Source: Tolypocladium sp. Sup5 PDA-1 (Eukaryota > Ascomycota > Sordariomycetes > Hypocreales > Ophiocordycipitaceae). From it: a stretch of 64,000 nt of DNA. Positions 9,136 to 21,135 of the stretch are shown one piece after another. The number at the start of each line of letters is the position of its first letter. The stretch's first letter is position 1. Below the pieces are notes generated by a model. It worked only from the letters and a program-made list of their open reading frames with translations. It had not been told where the DNA came from and did no database searches. Made by a program: the position numbers and the translations under genes. The stretch covers positions 124,001 through 188,000 of the forward strand of contig JPHH03000004.1 in the NCBI GenBank assembly GCA_000750105.3, written 5' to 3'.

Positions 9136-11734
9136 TCAAAGCCCAGCCAAGACGCTCTGGATGCCCACCGTCCCCGAGTCGTCCCTCCGCTGCACAAACG
9201 CCCTAAAGTCCCCCTTGGACAGCTTCCCCCGCGCGCCCGTCTGCCCCGGCGCCAGCGTCCTCGACTTCTCCCGCAGGGCCTCGGGCCCGACGATGAACAG
9301 CGAGCCAAGCTCCGTCAGCAGCTCGACCGCGACCGCCACGTCCTTGCTGAGCGGCCAGTCGCGCATCGTGGCGACGTACTTGGCGATATCCTGCGTGACC
9401 ATGAGCCCGCCCGTGGCGTTGACCTGGAACTTCTTGAAGTGGTCGAAGAGCAGCTGGTGGATCGCGAGGCCCAGCTCGCTGAAGAACTTTTCGGCGTTTT
9501 GCCCGTCGATGGCCTCGCCCGCGTGCTTGCTCGCGCGGCTGAGGAATGTGCAGATGCCCAGGCACGTCGGCGTCTGGAGCGACTCCAGCTCCGCATCCTT
9601 GGGTCGAAAGTCCTGCTTCTTCTGGCCACCCAGCGACTTGACCGTCCAATTCGTAATGACATCGATCGAGACCTTCATGACCGCGTTGGTCTTCTTCTCG
9701 ATGGAGTCGGTGGCCATCTTCTTCTGCGCCTCCATGCTCTTACGCACGGTCGTGTTGGACTCTGCCAGTCGGATCAGGACCACGGTAATGAATCGGTCCA
9801 TGATGGCCGAGACAGTGACGGCTGGCCGTATCGTTGGCAGGTACGACAAGTCTGGCTCGGCCTTTGTGTTCTCGAGCATGGTGGCCTGGACGTGTGCCGC
9901 GTCAAGCGCCGTCTCGATATACACATTGCCCATACTCGTTAGCAGCAAGTGCAAGAGAACGTTCATATCCTTGGGCGTTTCGACCTGCGACCCGAGTTCC
10001 AATGTCCTCTGGACGCTCTCCGCCAGCCACTTGAGCATTCTCTTCGCGTTGGAAATGCTCAGAGCGCCATCTTCTTCGGACACCTCAATCTCGTTCTTGT
10101 TCTCCTTGTCCTTGAGGCCGGCGACACGCAGCATGACCGTCTTCTGCGTTGGCGTGAGATCCGAAGACTCGAGCCGCTCAAGATAGGCATCCTTGGCTGA
10201 AGCGATAAACTGTGTGCCCTGCTGTGCCAGAGAAGCCATGAATCCTGTCGGCGCCTTTTTCCGTCGCGAGTGATATATCGTGAATCTGAACAGCAGGGAG
10301 CTGTACATTTCCTCGAGGCTTTTCCTTTCGCGCTCAATGTACGTGTTTCCAACCAGGTAGGGGACGAACAGGTCGTCCATCTGCTGGTCCAAGGCTTGTG
10401 AAATCTGCGCCGAGCACGGTTCTGGGTGCTCTGTGAGACCATGCGTCTTCAGATCCTCGATCAAAGAGCTGATGTAGCTTCTTGAAGAGTGCAACGACCT
10501 CAAGAAAGCCAGTGTAGAAATCGTCTCGGCCTTGTCCAGGACTTTCTCGAGGCGCTGCTGTATGGATTGTTGAAATACCCGCTGGATAAACTTGATCAGA
10601 ACTGTCTCGTAGTATGGAAACGCCCGCTTGATGATGAACGATTCCTCTTGCATGACGATCTTGACTTCGTCTATAAGCGACTGGAGGCTGGGCTCGACCC
10701 CTGGAGGATCGGAGTCGGGATCCGCCAGGGCTTCCCACATCTCGCCATCTGCGGTGACCTCGTCGCTCAGGAGCTGATCCCGATCGATGAAGAACTGGTG
10801 CTGATTGACAAAGACTGCGATGACACTGGCTCCGCCGTTGAAATCATACAAGACTTCGGAGCATTCCATCATGTCATCGAAGTTTTGTCGCCTGTAGCTG
10901 TTGTTGAACTGCTGTAGTAGGTCTTGCTCCAGAGTTTCACAAAACTTCTCCAGGGTCTCGCGCGTGTTGTGTGTCTTGGTCGGGCTCCCGGAGCCGTTGC
11001 TGGCCCCGTTTCGATGCCCGTTTGTCTGCCCCCAGGAGGACAGATCCAGCTGCTGGCTAATACTCATCAGTTGCCGGGCGATGACGGCGCACCGAACCTT
11101 GTTCTCAGCGCCACCCTGCCGCCGAATGTCTTCCAGGGAGGCCAGCTGGCCGGTTTCACTAACTTCCGCCCAGCATTGTATCAGGAAATTGGCGTCTTGC
11201 GCTCGGCGTCGCTTGCGGTCGAGCTCCTCCAGCTTCTCTCCAATCTGCACGGCCACGTTTCCTCCGCCGTCGGACCTGCCGTTAGTGTCGGATACGTTGG
11301 TGTTGCTGGCGTTGAGCGAGACATCGAGCGCTTCGAAGGAGCTCATCGACTGGTCGAGCTTTCGGCCGAGCGTATCGAGGGTCTGGTCGTGCTGGATCTC
11401 GGCGCGGCGGACCTGAGAGAGAAGCTCCGATTCCTTCTCCTGGAGCTCATCCCCCAGCAGGGCAAGCTGCGATAGGGCATCTGGCGACTGTGTTAGTCCA
11501 CGCGACTGTCTGAGGCTTGAACAGGTGTTCCTCCGTACTCTCGAACGTCCGGATCAAAGGCTTTGGGTCGAATGCAGCCTGCGCGGGCCCAGATCGACGG
11601 TTAACTGGTACAGAACTTTCCGCAAGGCTATCCACGAAGTCGCGGACAATAAAGTCCTTGCCCGAGAAGTTGTCCAACGTGAAGACGGGGGCTTTGGGGA
11701 AGAGGCTCTTGGCCGTTGAGCTGGACCGCTCCAT
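9136..11734 (-). CDS. SEC10: Exocyst complex component Sec10
   Basis: Two exons, 11539-11734 and 9136-11480, encode 846 residues, the usual size for fungal Sec10. The N-terminus contains FTLDNFSGKDFIVRDFVDSL and FDPKPLIRTFENALSQL, typical of the family. A helical, coiled-coil-prone part follows (DELQEKESELLSQVRRAE, LGRKLDQSMSSFEALD). The rest is the long helical-bundle body (NFDDMMECSEVLYDFNGG, FFIDRDQLLSDEV, KEENKNE-type linkers, LLTELGSLFIVGPEALRE). Sec10 is one of eight exocyst subunits that tether secretory vesicles at the plasma membrane, and it bridges Sec15 to the other subunits. In filamentous fungi it would act at the hyphal tip. The 58-base intron has donor GTACGG and acceptor CGCCAG. 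It is divergent from NUS1 (574-base gap) and convergent with DUS4. Confidence 0.93.
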
Positions 11735-12308
11735 GGTTGGGAAGCGGGTGGTGGGAAGCCAGCCGGTCGACTACATGTGTGTATTTCGTATTGACCGACG
11801 GTATCGATATCCGCCCGAATTCGTCCCTCAACGGGGTCTGTGGCCAGCTGGATGCCGTGTCGCAAGTCGCTGGTGTTTGAGGCGCGAGTTGAAGCAGCCA
11901 TCCCTGGCTGCGACGGGTCCAGTGGTCGAGTGCTATGAAAGTTATTAATTACAGCGTCCCCCATGCCAGCCCAGGCCACCAGCCCCGCCACGCCCCGCAG
12001 TGGCCGACTGCGCCACAGCTGGGCCACGGTTGGAGTACGAGACACATGCTCAGCAACGGATGCAGCGACGTATGAGCGGGCTCAGCTTTCGTCTGTAGCT
12101 CTTCTTTCGATGGCTGCGTTGCCACGTCTTCCATTCATTCATATGCCACTTGCCACCACCGAGGGATTGCAGTCCTCTTCCTGCCATTCTTTTCTTTCTG
12201 CCCGAGGAGACGATCAACACACGGCTGGCCAAACGGCAATTTCATCGTGCCAGCATCAGCACCAAACTCGATCGTTAGCCAGCCTTTCGGGGCTGCCAGA
12301 CCTTCGCC
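11735..12308. promoter_or_regulatory. Divergent promoter region, SEC10 / NUS1
   Basis: This 574-base gap lies between divergent start codons and must drive both genes. I see no clear TATA box or repeat and no further gene. Confidence 0.5.
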
Positions 12309-13407
12309 ATGCCCTTGAACGCCCGTGACCGTGAGGCCTACAGAGCCGACGAAGTGCGGGCTCATACACTCCTGAGCGACCAGGAGAAGGAGAGGATGCT
12401 CAGGGTATGGATTTCCAGGGCGTGATGGACGCGCGTGGATGTGACCGCGCTCGATGCTGACCCGTGGCAGGCCAATCTTCCCGCGCCGACCGAGCTACCA
12501 AACGTGAGCAAGCTGTTGCCGGCGCAGAGGAGATGCCGACTGGGCGTTCGACGCTTCCTCCAAAACCAGCTCCACGTCCTCATATTCGCGATCTTGCACG
12601 GGATATTCTCCCTCTACATCCGCATCCGCCAGACGGTCAACATCGTCTGCTACCAAGTGTCCTCGGTCCTGTACTACCACCACGCGACGCCGCAATACAT
12701 ACGGAAGGATGTCATGGGGCTGAGCAGGCGGCCCAAGCACCTCAGTGCCATCCTGAAGGCCGAGGAAAACCACAGAGCCAAGGCGGACCTCGAGCGCTTG
12801 ATAGACAAGACGGCGGAGCTCGCGACCTGGTGCGCGTGCGCCGAGATTCCTATGCTCTCGGTCTATGAGAAGACTGGTTCGTGAAGGAACTACGCGACGA
12901 GCATGCCGAAATTCTGACCCAATATTAGGAATCCTGAAGAAGCACATGCCGCGAGTGTACGAGGCCGTCATCCACAAGTTCACCTTTTACTTTGCCGGCC
13001 AGCACCCGAGCCTGTCCGTGACCTCGCCTCACCGGGATGAATACTCTTCGCCGACCCTCGATGAAGACAACCAGGGCCACTTGAAACTGCACCTGATCTC
13101 CGCGCAGGACGGCAGAGAGTCCATCGTCGACCTCACAAGGACTCTGGCAGAAATGTCGCAGAAGGGGAAGCTTTCACCACGGGACATTTCCCTCGAACTG
13201 GTCGACGCAGAGCTGTCAGAGGGCATCATGCCGGAGCCCGACCTCCTGCTCCTCTTCGGCCCCTATGTTGAGCTTTCAAGCTACCCCCCCTGGCAGATCC
13301 GCCTGACGGAGATTTTCTGCCTGCAAGACAACGAGAGCTTCGGGTACCAAGTCTTCCTGAAGGCCCTCCGGAAGTATGCGAGGGCCCAGATGCGCCGCGG
13401 CAAATAA
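12309..13407 (+). CDS. NUS1: Dehydrodolichyl diphosphate synthase complex subunit Nus1
   Basis: Three exons, 12309-12404, 12471-12876 and 12929-13407, encode 326 residues. Nus1 (NgBR in animals) is the non-catalytic partner of the cis-prenyltransferase that makes dolichol for protein glycosylation at the ER. After a short charged N-terminus there is a hydrophobic segment (LHVLIFAILHGIFSLYIRI) that should anchor it in the ER membrane. Family blocks follow: LYYHHATPQYIRKDVMGLSR, RRPKHLSAILKAEE, AELATWCACAEIPMLSVYEK. The C-terminal part carries PDLLLLFGPYVELSSYPPWQ then IRLTEIF, and the last residues are RRGK. The family's extreme C-terminal RxG motif contributes to the active site of the partner subunit, and it is present here. 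Introns are 66 and 52 nt. The stop is only 66 bases from that of the convergent AlkB-like gene. Confidence 0.93.
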
Positions 13408-13473
13408 GCGGGCGGTATGGGTCAACTTGGGAGGTGGGAATGACGGTTCTTGTTTCGTTGTTTCGGTATACCC

Positions 13474-14564
13474 TCATGGTTTCCACACTGTCATCTGCCG
13501 GCTCAGCTTATCCCAGCGATATACGGGACCGCTCCCCACGTTATAGTTGTAATAGTTTTCCGTTCCATCCTTGACCATGGCTCTCCGGAACGTGATGTTA
13601 ATTCGTCCCCCGTCTTCCTGGTTCTTGCCCATCCTCTTTGGGATGGAATGGAGCCAGTTCGACTGCGTCTTTCCGCGCATCAAGATCATATCGCCGCTTC
13701 CGAGAGGGAGCTTTAACGACCTTGCACTACCAGCCGTTGAGTCCGCCGCTTGTCCGTTAGGTGGCGGCTTGTGCTTGAGGAGAAAGTCCCGTCGAGCCCC
13801 CAGCGAGAACGAGGCAATGGCCGGGTCCTTGCCCAGGAACCTCTCGTCGTCGCTGTGGAAGGAGATGCTGTCCGAGCCCGACGCGTAGTAGTTGACGAGG
13901 CAAAAGTTGAATTTGCAGCCCGTGGCGGCCTCGGTGGACTTGCGCAGCTCGTCGAGGCACGCTGGAATCGGCCGCGGCGGATACCTGTCGTATCGCTTGT
14001 CCGCGGCTCTCATGCCCGTCGCCTTGTCTACGACGCAGCCATCGTCGTCGAAATACGACGTCTCGTCGAGCCCAAAGACTGTCGTCCATCTGATCACCCA
14101 CCTTGTTTAGCCATTGCGCGTTGAGCGTGTAGACTTGGGCAATGGGTACTAACCTCGGCGTCCTGGTGCGCGTCTCGACGCCTCCGCGCTTAATATCGTA
14201 CTCTACCCTGTAAAACGGCAGCTCCGCGCGCAGAAACTCAAACAGCCGCCGGGCCATGTACCCGGGGACGTAGGGCTCAAAGCACAGCAGGTCGAGGTCC
14301 GGCGGGTCGTCGACGGACCTACCTGGGCGCGCGGGGAGGGACGAGACGTCTTTGCTGAGCGAAGGGGGAAGGTTGGCGATTGGGAATGGGTACTGGGCGT
14401 GCTGTGATTCGCCTGCCTTTATTTCATGTTAGAATTACCGGCAGATGTTCACCTTGGAAGGGGACTGGCCGTACGGGTTCGTCGCCATCTGGTGTGTTTA
14501 CTTCGGTGCGTGGTCGTTTGGGTGCTGAGCTGAAGAATGCGTCCAGAGTGCGCTTTTGGGACAT
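13474..14564 (-). CDS. AlkB-like 2-oxoglutarate/Fe(II) dioxygenase, probable DNA repair demethylase
   Basis: Three exons, 14453-14564, 14154-14412 and 13474-14089, give 328 residues. The catalytic core has the AlkB set: TPRWTTVFG near residue 123, NYYASGSDSISFHSDDE with iron ligands H202 and D204, the third ligand H271 in WLHSIPKR, and 2-oxoglutarate arginines R286 and R292 in RINITFRR. This arrangement fits the ALKBH2/ALKBH3 class, which removes 1-methyladenine and 3-methylcytosine from DNA. The N-terminus, MSQKRTLDAFFSSAPKRPR, combines a PCNA-binding-like KRTLDAFF with a basic stretch that could be a nuclear signal; together they fit a nuclear repair enzyme. The first intron is only 40 nt (donor GTGAAC, acceptor GGCAG, CTAAC inside), shorter than any other in the window, but no other acceptor I tried keeps the frame. 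Divergent from TRM5. Confidence 0.87.
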
Positions 14565-14887
14565 GATGGCAAATATCACTCCGATATTGATTCCTGAAAG
14601 AATGAAGCCCCGAGTGTCATTACGGTGTGTAAGTGGGAAACAACGGGAAACGTCAAGTCGTGACATCACACGCGACGGTATTCACAGCCTCGCGTCCTCC
14701 TCAGCGCTGGTTCGCCAATGCCTCCCGCAGTGGGCCCCCCCCCCGCGGAACGACCCCTACCGGCCCGCCCCAAATTTTCCTCTCAGCCTCGCTGTCCGCA
14801 CCCTTGTCTCATCCACCGAGTGAGTCGAAGCTCACAGCAGCCCAACAACCCACGATACCCTCACCGCGCACACAACCAGGTCTCGAC
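14565..14887. promoter_or_regulatory. Divergent promoter region, AlkB-like gene / TRM5
   Basis: This 323-base gap separates divergent starts of a DNA-repair gene and a tRNA methyltransferase gene. It has a C-rich run around 14736-14748. No clear TATA box was seen. Confidence 0.5.
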
Positions 14888-16602
14888 ATGGAGGTACCGC
14901 CCCCAGGTGCCCTAACCCCTGAGTGGGCCTGTACCGAGTACTGACGTATTTCAGGGCAAGCGCTCAAGCCTAGAGATGAATCTGTTCCGCGCCCCCGCCG
15001 CCGCGCGGGCCGCCAAGTCGCTCGACAGGGCGCTCTTCGCGCGCACGCTGCCCACGGCCGCGGCGTGCGTACGCGACAACCGCCTCATCGCAAAGTACCG
15101 CAAGCAGCTCGAGAAGACGAAGGAGGTGCTGCTGCTGGACAAGTTCGACCCCATCGCCGCGGACCCGGCCGGCCAGCAGGGGGGCAAGTGTCTTATCCTC
15201 AAGCCGGACGTCAAGCCGACGGGTGAGTCGCCCCTTTCTCCATCTCTTTCAAAGTGAATGAACGAATGCTGAAATTGGGGGCTTAGTACCCGAGACATGG
15301 AGTCTGGACTTGCAAGAGGCGTCGAGGCTGGGGGACCTCAAGGTCGTGCCGTTTGACGTGACCATCGGCTATGACCTGTGGAGTTACTGTATGCAGAGCA
15401 GCGTATACACCGCCCCCCCCCGGGACGATGCTGACCTACATCGCAGTGGATGTCATAAGATCCGTATTGCCAGAGGACCTGCACGGCGAAATACCTGTTG
15501 GCTTCAACACGGCCGGGCATGTTGGTAAGTGACCCAGACCGAACCCCCCGTGAGCTCAGTAAGAAAAGCAATCACTCACCAGCTCGCCCCAGCACACCTC
15601 AACCTCCGCGGCCAGTACCTCCCCTACAAGCACATAATAGCCCAGGTCATCATCGACAAGAACCCCACCATCCGCACCGTCATCAACAAGACCGACAACG
15701 TCGGCACGGAAAACGAGTTCCGCACCTTCTCATACGAGGTGCTCGCCGGCCCCGACGACATGCTCGTCGAGGTCAGCGAGGCCGGCTGCGTCTTCCGCTT
15801 CGACTACTCCAAGGTCTACTGGAACACCAAGCTCGGCACTGAGCACCAGCGCATCACTGCCCTCTTCAAGCCCGGCGAGGTCGTCGCCGACGTCATGGCC
15901 GGCATCGGGCCGTTTGCTGCCCCGGCCGGCAAGAAGGGCGTCTTTGTCTGGGCCAACGACAAGAACCCGGAGAGTTACAAGTATTTGGGTGAAGTAATCA
16001 AGAAGAACAAGGTATGTAAACTTACCACTACGACCCTGTCAGGCGGGCTTGGTTTCAGGCAGAGCAGCTAATCGTCCAAGGTGTCGGAATTCGTCAAACC
16101 GTTCAACTACGACGGCCACGGCTTTATCCAGAAAGCAGCCGACCTCGTGCTGGAGGCATCTCAACGCGGTGGCTGCGCCGTCGTCAAGCCTGCAAAGGTT
16201 TCAAGGAGCGCACCGCTGGAAACGCGCCCTCAGCCCGTCCGCATCCCCGTCCCGCCGACCATCTCCCACTTTGTCATGAACCTCCCTGCCTCTGCGCTCG
16301 AGTTTCTGCACAACTACCGAGGCCTCTACCACAGGCACGAGAAGCTCTTCACCCCGCATACCAAGACGCAGCTCCCCATGGTTCACGCCCACTGCTTTGC
16401 CGCCAAGGGAGAAGACGCGACCCCCCTTGACGACATCTGCCAGCGAATCTACAACGAGATTGGCGTCAGGCTGGTGCCGGGGGATGCGGAGAAGCACGGG
16501 CAGGTGTCTATCCACGAGGTCCGCGACGTGGCCCCCGCGAAACGCATGTTCTGCGCCAGCTTCCGCCTGCCCCCTGAGGTTGCCTTTGCCCCTCGTGCGT
16601 AA
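14888..16602 (+). CDS. TRM5: tRNA (guanine37-N1)-methyltransferase Trm5
   Basis: Six coding exons, 14888-14893, 14955-15222, 15287-15388, 15447-15524, 15593-16011 and 16081-16602, sum to 464 residues. Trm5 transfers a methyl group from SAM to N1 of G37, next to the anticodon, which prevents frameshifting. Family text includes NRLIAKYRKQLEKTKEVLLL, HLNLRGQYLPYKHIIAQVII, the SAM-binding stretch VVADVMAGIGPFA with WANDKNPES, VKPFNYDGHGF, the late catalytic block FVMNLPASALEFLHNYRG, and a conserved tail (SIHEVRDVAPAKRMFCASFR). The first coding exon is only ATGGAG. After splicing it joins in frame to GKRSSLEMNLFRAP. A second in-frame ATG lies at 14976, giving MNLFRAPAAARAAKSLDRAL, which is Arg/Ala-rich and resembles a mitochondrial presequence. 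Trm5 is known to act in both cytosol and mitochondria in yeast, so either start may be used. Confidence 0.9.
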
Positions 16603-16798
16603 AGAGCGGCCTCTGCGTCGATTCTGCTCGACCCTGTCCACCTCACATCATGACACCGAGCTCCCTTATATGAGGGGATGCAATGGCGGTAACAGGCTGC
16701 GGTCGCCCCGGTATCGCGGGATTTGTCGGGTTGCCTCATTCGGTTCACTGTTGGCCGCCAGTCTCGGGAGCGGAGAAGCCTACGTCAGGACTTGTACG

Positions 16799-16807
16799 TA
16801 CGGAGTA
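16799..16807 (+). repeat. TACGGAGTA dispersed intergenic motif (first of seven exact copies)
   Basis: Exact copies start at 16799, 17565, 18503, 35287, 41645, 61674 and 61822, and near copies at 21258 (ACGGAGTA) and 62066 (TACTCCGT). Several are extended by a flanking G or C towards GTACGGAGTAC. All are outside the coding exons annotated here. Confidence 0.85.
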
Positions 16808-19800
16808 GCAATTTCGACCTGCAGCCGGTCAGCGATATCTCGCATGGAAAACTGCGGGGAACATGACCAGGCCACCGATGGGACGCCCGCTGTGCCCCGA
16901 GGAGGAAGCGACCCTCTCTATACTAGAAGGTTGCTATACTTATACGTGGTGGCGAGCGCAGTGCGTGAATGGATGAGGAGAATGCAGCCGTCGCCGGGTG
17001 TACATCTAACAGTCCAGTCGCATCGCGAACATGGTCTTCACCGGCGCTGCATCCATGCGGCATGGCTGGCCCCATGGGGCATGAACGCCCGGAGAGAGGC
17101 GCTCGAGTTTGGGGCCTGGGAATGGCCTGCGTCAAGAGCTCGGGGAGGTTGGCGTTTTCGTCAAGTTTGACGTGGCGGTGACCCTCCATGCGGCCGCTGC
17201 GTACGGCTGGCTGCTTGAAATTGGATGCGCAGCTGTAGCTCCCTAGGCACGTAGAAGGCAACCCATGCTTCGACACGATGAACGCTTGCATACCGCCTGC
17301 AGTAGGGGGTCCAAAATCTCCGTTGGCAGGCCAGGGATAGCCAGCCTGGCGTGGCACTTGTTCAGCGGCACTGCAACTCTGCTCCACCGAGCACTTATCG
17401 CCATAAAGATATTCCCAACTCAGCAAAGTCCGTAGGCGTCGGGTTGCAAGTTGCGGCATTGCCCGTGTCCATCAGGGTCTTCTACGCCATCTTATCGTGA
17501 AGCCACAAAGCCCGAGCTAAGCACAGAACTCCCAGTACTTGTAGAGTCTTGTACGGACGGGAGGTACGGAGTACGGAAGCCTGGTTTGTTGTATTTAAGT
17601 TCGCACAATGCCGGGTTCAAACCACGGTCGGCCTAGTCGTAATATCTCCACCATGAGCGGCCCGAGTCGCCCGACTGACCGTGCGGACCTTCGGATGCCT
17701 GGAAAGGCGCGATCCAAGATTTCATGGTGGATGTCGATGAGGCTGAGCTGTGCGGCATTAGAACAAGCACTACGGACTACTTGTCTAGGCCTTGCTTGAT
17801 GCGACGGTGCCTTGGGTGCATGTCAAGCAGCCGCGAACTAACGACTGGTCCTGGCCGTTTGGATGACTTATGCGGAGTCATCATGCCCACGGCGCCAACT
17901 GTCTTCCTTTCAACTTGACTCAGACAAAGCCAGTATTATGAGCGATTTTGTGACTTTCACAACGGAATCAGATGATTGATCTGGACCAGTGTCAGCTGCT
18001 CAATTTTGTGAAACCGACGATCAGGCGAGCGCCGTTGTATAAAAACAGGTGCTGCGAGTATGGTGTGCTTCTCATCTGCAAACGCGTCTTGCTCAGAACC
18101 ACTTGCTGCATGTAAGCGGTGGCGACAAAACCGCATGTAGCTCGCTTGAACTTGCATCGATGATATGACCGACGTTGCAAATCATTGCGGTCCCAGAATG
18201 AGTCGTGGGATGATGCGAAACGATCCCAGTCCCGGCTGCTTCTTCATCGACGCAGTATTTCTCGAGTGCTGCGTTGATACGAGCCATGAATGCCTCCACG
18301 AGGCTTCTCGGGTAAACATGACTGGTTGGCAGTCGTGTAATCGATTATCCCTTGGCTGTCTTGGTATTCCGCCGTGGAGCTCGGTTGGTGGTGGTGCTTG
18401 CAGTTTGGCAGAAGCGCTGGTACAGAGTCGTAGACCCTTGAGCATACCGGCGAGTCACGGAGATTGTACGTCCGTAAAACAAAACCAGAATCCAGTCGCG
18501 TGTACGGAGTATTAATCCACGCTTCATTGGTACTGGCCACCTGCCAGAGAATGCTATTATCGGAGGAGACAACATGGCCTAGCGGAGTGGATGACTGCAG
18601 GTTAGCGAGTCTTGGTGCCGAAGGTGCAGTCAGCTATTAGAAGCTTGACCTGATGGAGGGGGTATTCAGGCGGATCGTGCGGCGCGTCTCTTAGGTTGGT
18701 CTCGCGATTTGAGATTGTCCAGCGACAAAGAGACCGGATGTTGCTGCATGCACCTTGCATGGAGCTTGCATCGTGGCAGCGCAACTAGCATGGGGTTTGC
18801 AGTGACAGAAACAAGGTCCCAGTTGACATGCATGCTACCGCTGGACCAAGCAGCAGAGCTATTGTTGGTCGTTGATGGCTGGGCCGATAAGCAGCCCACC
18901 TGTTGCCACAATTGTGCAGCGAGGTGATGTGACAGTTATGGAAGCACCGAGCGGCCTCGCCTGGTTTCACGTTCGGCACGTAGTCGTACGCAAGTGCTCT
19001 TCTTGAGTGCTCTGCTGGGGAGGCGAATAAGTTACTATGTTAGTATTCTTGGCTTCGAGGCCAAGCTTGTTGGATAGCGTCTCTGACGGGGAGTCTGTCG
19101 GCGGTTCAAACACGGACCGGTTTTGATTCTCGAAGGTTGTCCGGCTAGGCTTGGACGAAAAGTCTCCAGCCACAGAGTGCCTGTACAACGCCCGATGCTT
19201 GGATGATTGGCGGCTGTGGCTTGAATTGGCAGACACGAGGGGGGGTTTTGTTGGTGTCCAGCTCCAGATGGTTGCAGGCAAGAGCGTAAGCTGCGGGAAA
19301 ACGAGGCTAGTGAGGAGGGCATCAGTGGTCGAGCAATGCTGGCATGCTGATCCAGGGCGAGACGCAATTGGTACATGGCCGTCGGGCCGGGATAGATAGG
19401 AACAATCCAGCTCTTGGAGAGCAGGCGATTGACTGCTGACATGTCCGTGGCATCAGAGAGTAGCTTGACGCCAATCAGGCTTTGGCGAATAGCTGCAGCT
19501 CACTTGCATCAGGTGTGGAAGCCAAAGCGGCTCCTGGCGCACCGTGAGCAGCATGGCATGACCAGGCCCGATGGTTGCGTTCCGGCCGATGCTGTGCAGC
19601 GCGAGGTGAGCAATGGGGCACCCGCGCCAGCGAACGTGGATTGGAGACTGGGCCGTCCAGGCTTGTTGGCCGTGACACGAGAGAAGAATTGAGAGCATTT
19701 TCGAGTCCTTCCGCGATTGCCAGGTTGACGTAGTCGATCAAGATGGGTCCTCGTAACCGATTGACTTTACCCGCGATGGCTGAGCGCTGGGGAATCTCGA

Positions 19801-21110
19801 GAGTTTTGGCGGTGTGAAGTGGATGACCTCCGTAGTATCCGTACTTCGTAGCACCACCGCACAACGCAGAGGGAAGAATATAATTTCGTACTTCGTACTC
19901 CGGACATGCGTGGTGGGTTACACAGCTTTCATCGTCAGCACCCAATTGACGAGGCGTTCACCCAGCAAGGGGGCCGCATGGCTTGCCTGCAGGTCAGACC
20001 TGGGGAAGCTGTATGTAGTAATTAGATGGTGATGAGCAGGGCGTGGCCAGCCATTCAAGTCTGCCCACCACGTTGCCGATGAGGAATCTGGTCAGGTGCT
20101 CTGGTGCTCTGGCTCCTTGCTCATCTGCGGTGCAACGACTTCTTCATCTTCATCTTGGGCATGTCGATTGATCTGGTCTAGATGTCGTCGAATCGATGAC
20201 GAGCCGGCGGGCGAAATCGGGGCAGGTGGGTGCAGTCCACAGGAATCGCGATCAGCGGCTGGCTGACGACAAGCGGCAGCCAGGTGTGGCGATGGCGGTT
20301 CCTAGGCGCAGCGATGAGCTAACTATCATCCTCATGATATCAGCGTGATGAGACTCAGCCGTGATGTTGCCCCTGATTGACGCTGGGTGTGACGGGCTGC
20401 GCCAGCGCGCACGATGACACCAAATATTCAGGGTCTCTGTAGCATGCACCAGGCGCTGCGTACTGCACGGCTTGTACAACCGCTTGGCGCGTGGTCAACG
20501 GGATGGCGCTTGTTATGATGCCAATAGCGGGCATGAGTTGTAGTTGTTGCTGTACCTGAGGAGTCAAGGTTGCAAGTTTTTGCCCTCCAGGGAGTTCGGG
20601 TATTGGTTCCAGGTTGCGCAGCTCTCCAGGCAGGAACATGTAGGGGCTCCGGCACTCCTGCCACTGTCAACCACAACCACGTCACAGCATGGCTGCCCTG
20701 CGCCGCAGAGAGTCGCAAAGAGGCAATGCGTTGTACGAAGTACAGAGTACATAGGTAGGTAGTGTACCATTTGAAAAAGGCTTATGTTAGATGCAACTCT
20801 AGACGGAGTTGGACACTGGCGTTGGTCGCCGTCAGAGTTGCCGGGAGTCGCCGTGTAAGTGAATGGGGCTCTCGCTTGACAACGGCGAAGCAATCAGGTT
20901 CTGGACAGAGGGACAGTCACAGAGGATGCCAGCCCCTTTCTTGGCAACACGATTGACAGTTGGCCGAGCGGTAGCAAGCACTGGCGTTGGTAATTAGTTG
21001 TCGGGTTCGGCTCGACGGGAGACCCTCCTCTGGCCGTGCATCGAATCGAGTCGATCCCGCTTCCCCAAAGTTCCAGGTCTTGGTTGACAAGCTGGTTTCC
21101 AAATTTTCTT

Positions 21111-21135
21111 ACTGGACTGGACTGGACTGGACTGA
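21111..21135 (+). repeat. ACTGG pentanucleotide tandem repeat
   Basis: Four perfect ACTGG units are followed by one ACTGA, inside the gene-free region. A simple-sequence tract with no sign of coding. Confidence 0.9.

Noticed and set aside
17545..17640. Possible tRNA around GGTTCAAACC
   Set aside because: A B-box-like string is present, but no matching A box, acceptor stem or T-arm pairing could be found.
18560..18660. A-box-like string TGGCCTAGCGGAGTGG suggesting a tRNA
   Set aside because: No B box follows at the right distance and the arms do not pair.
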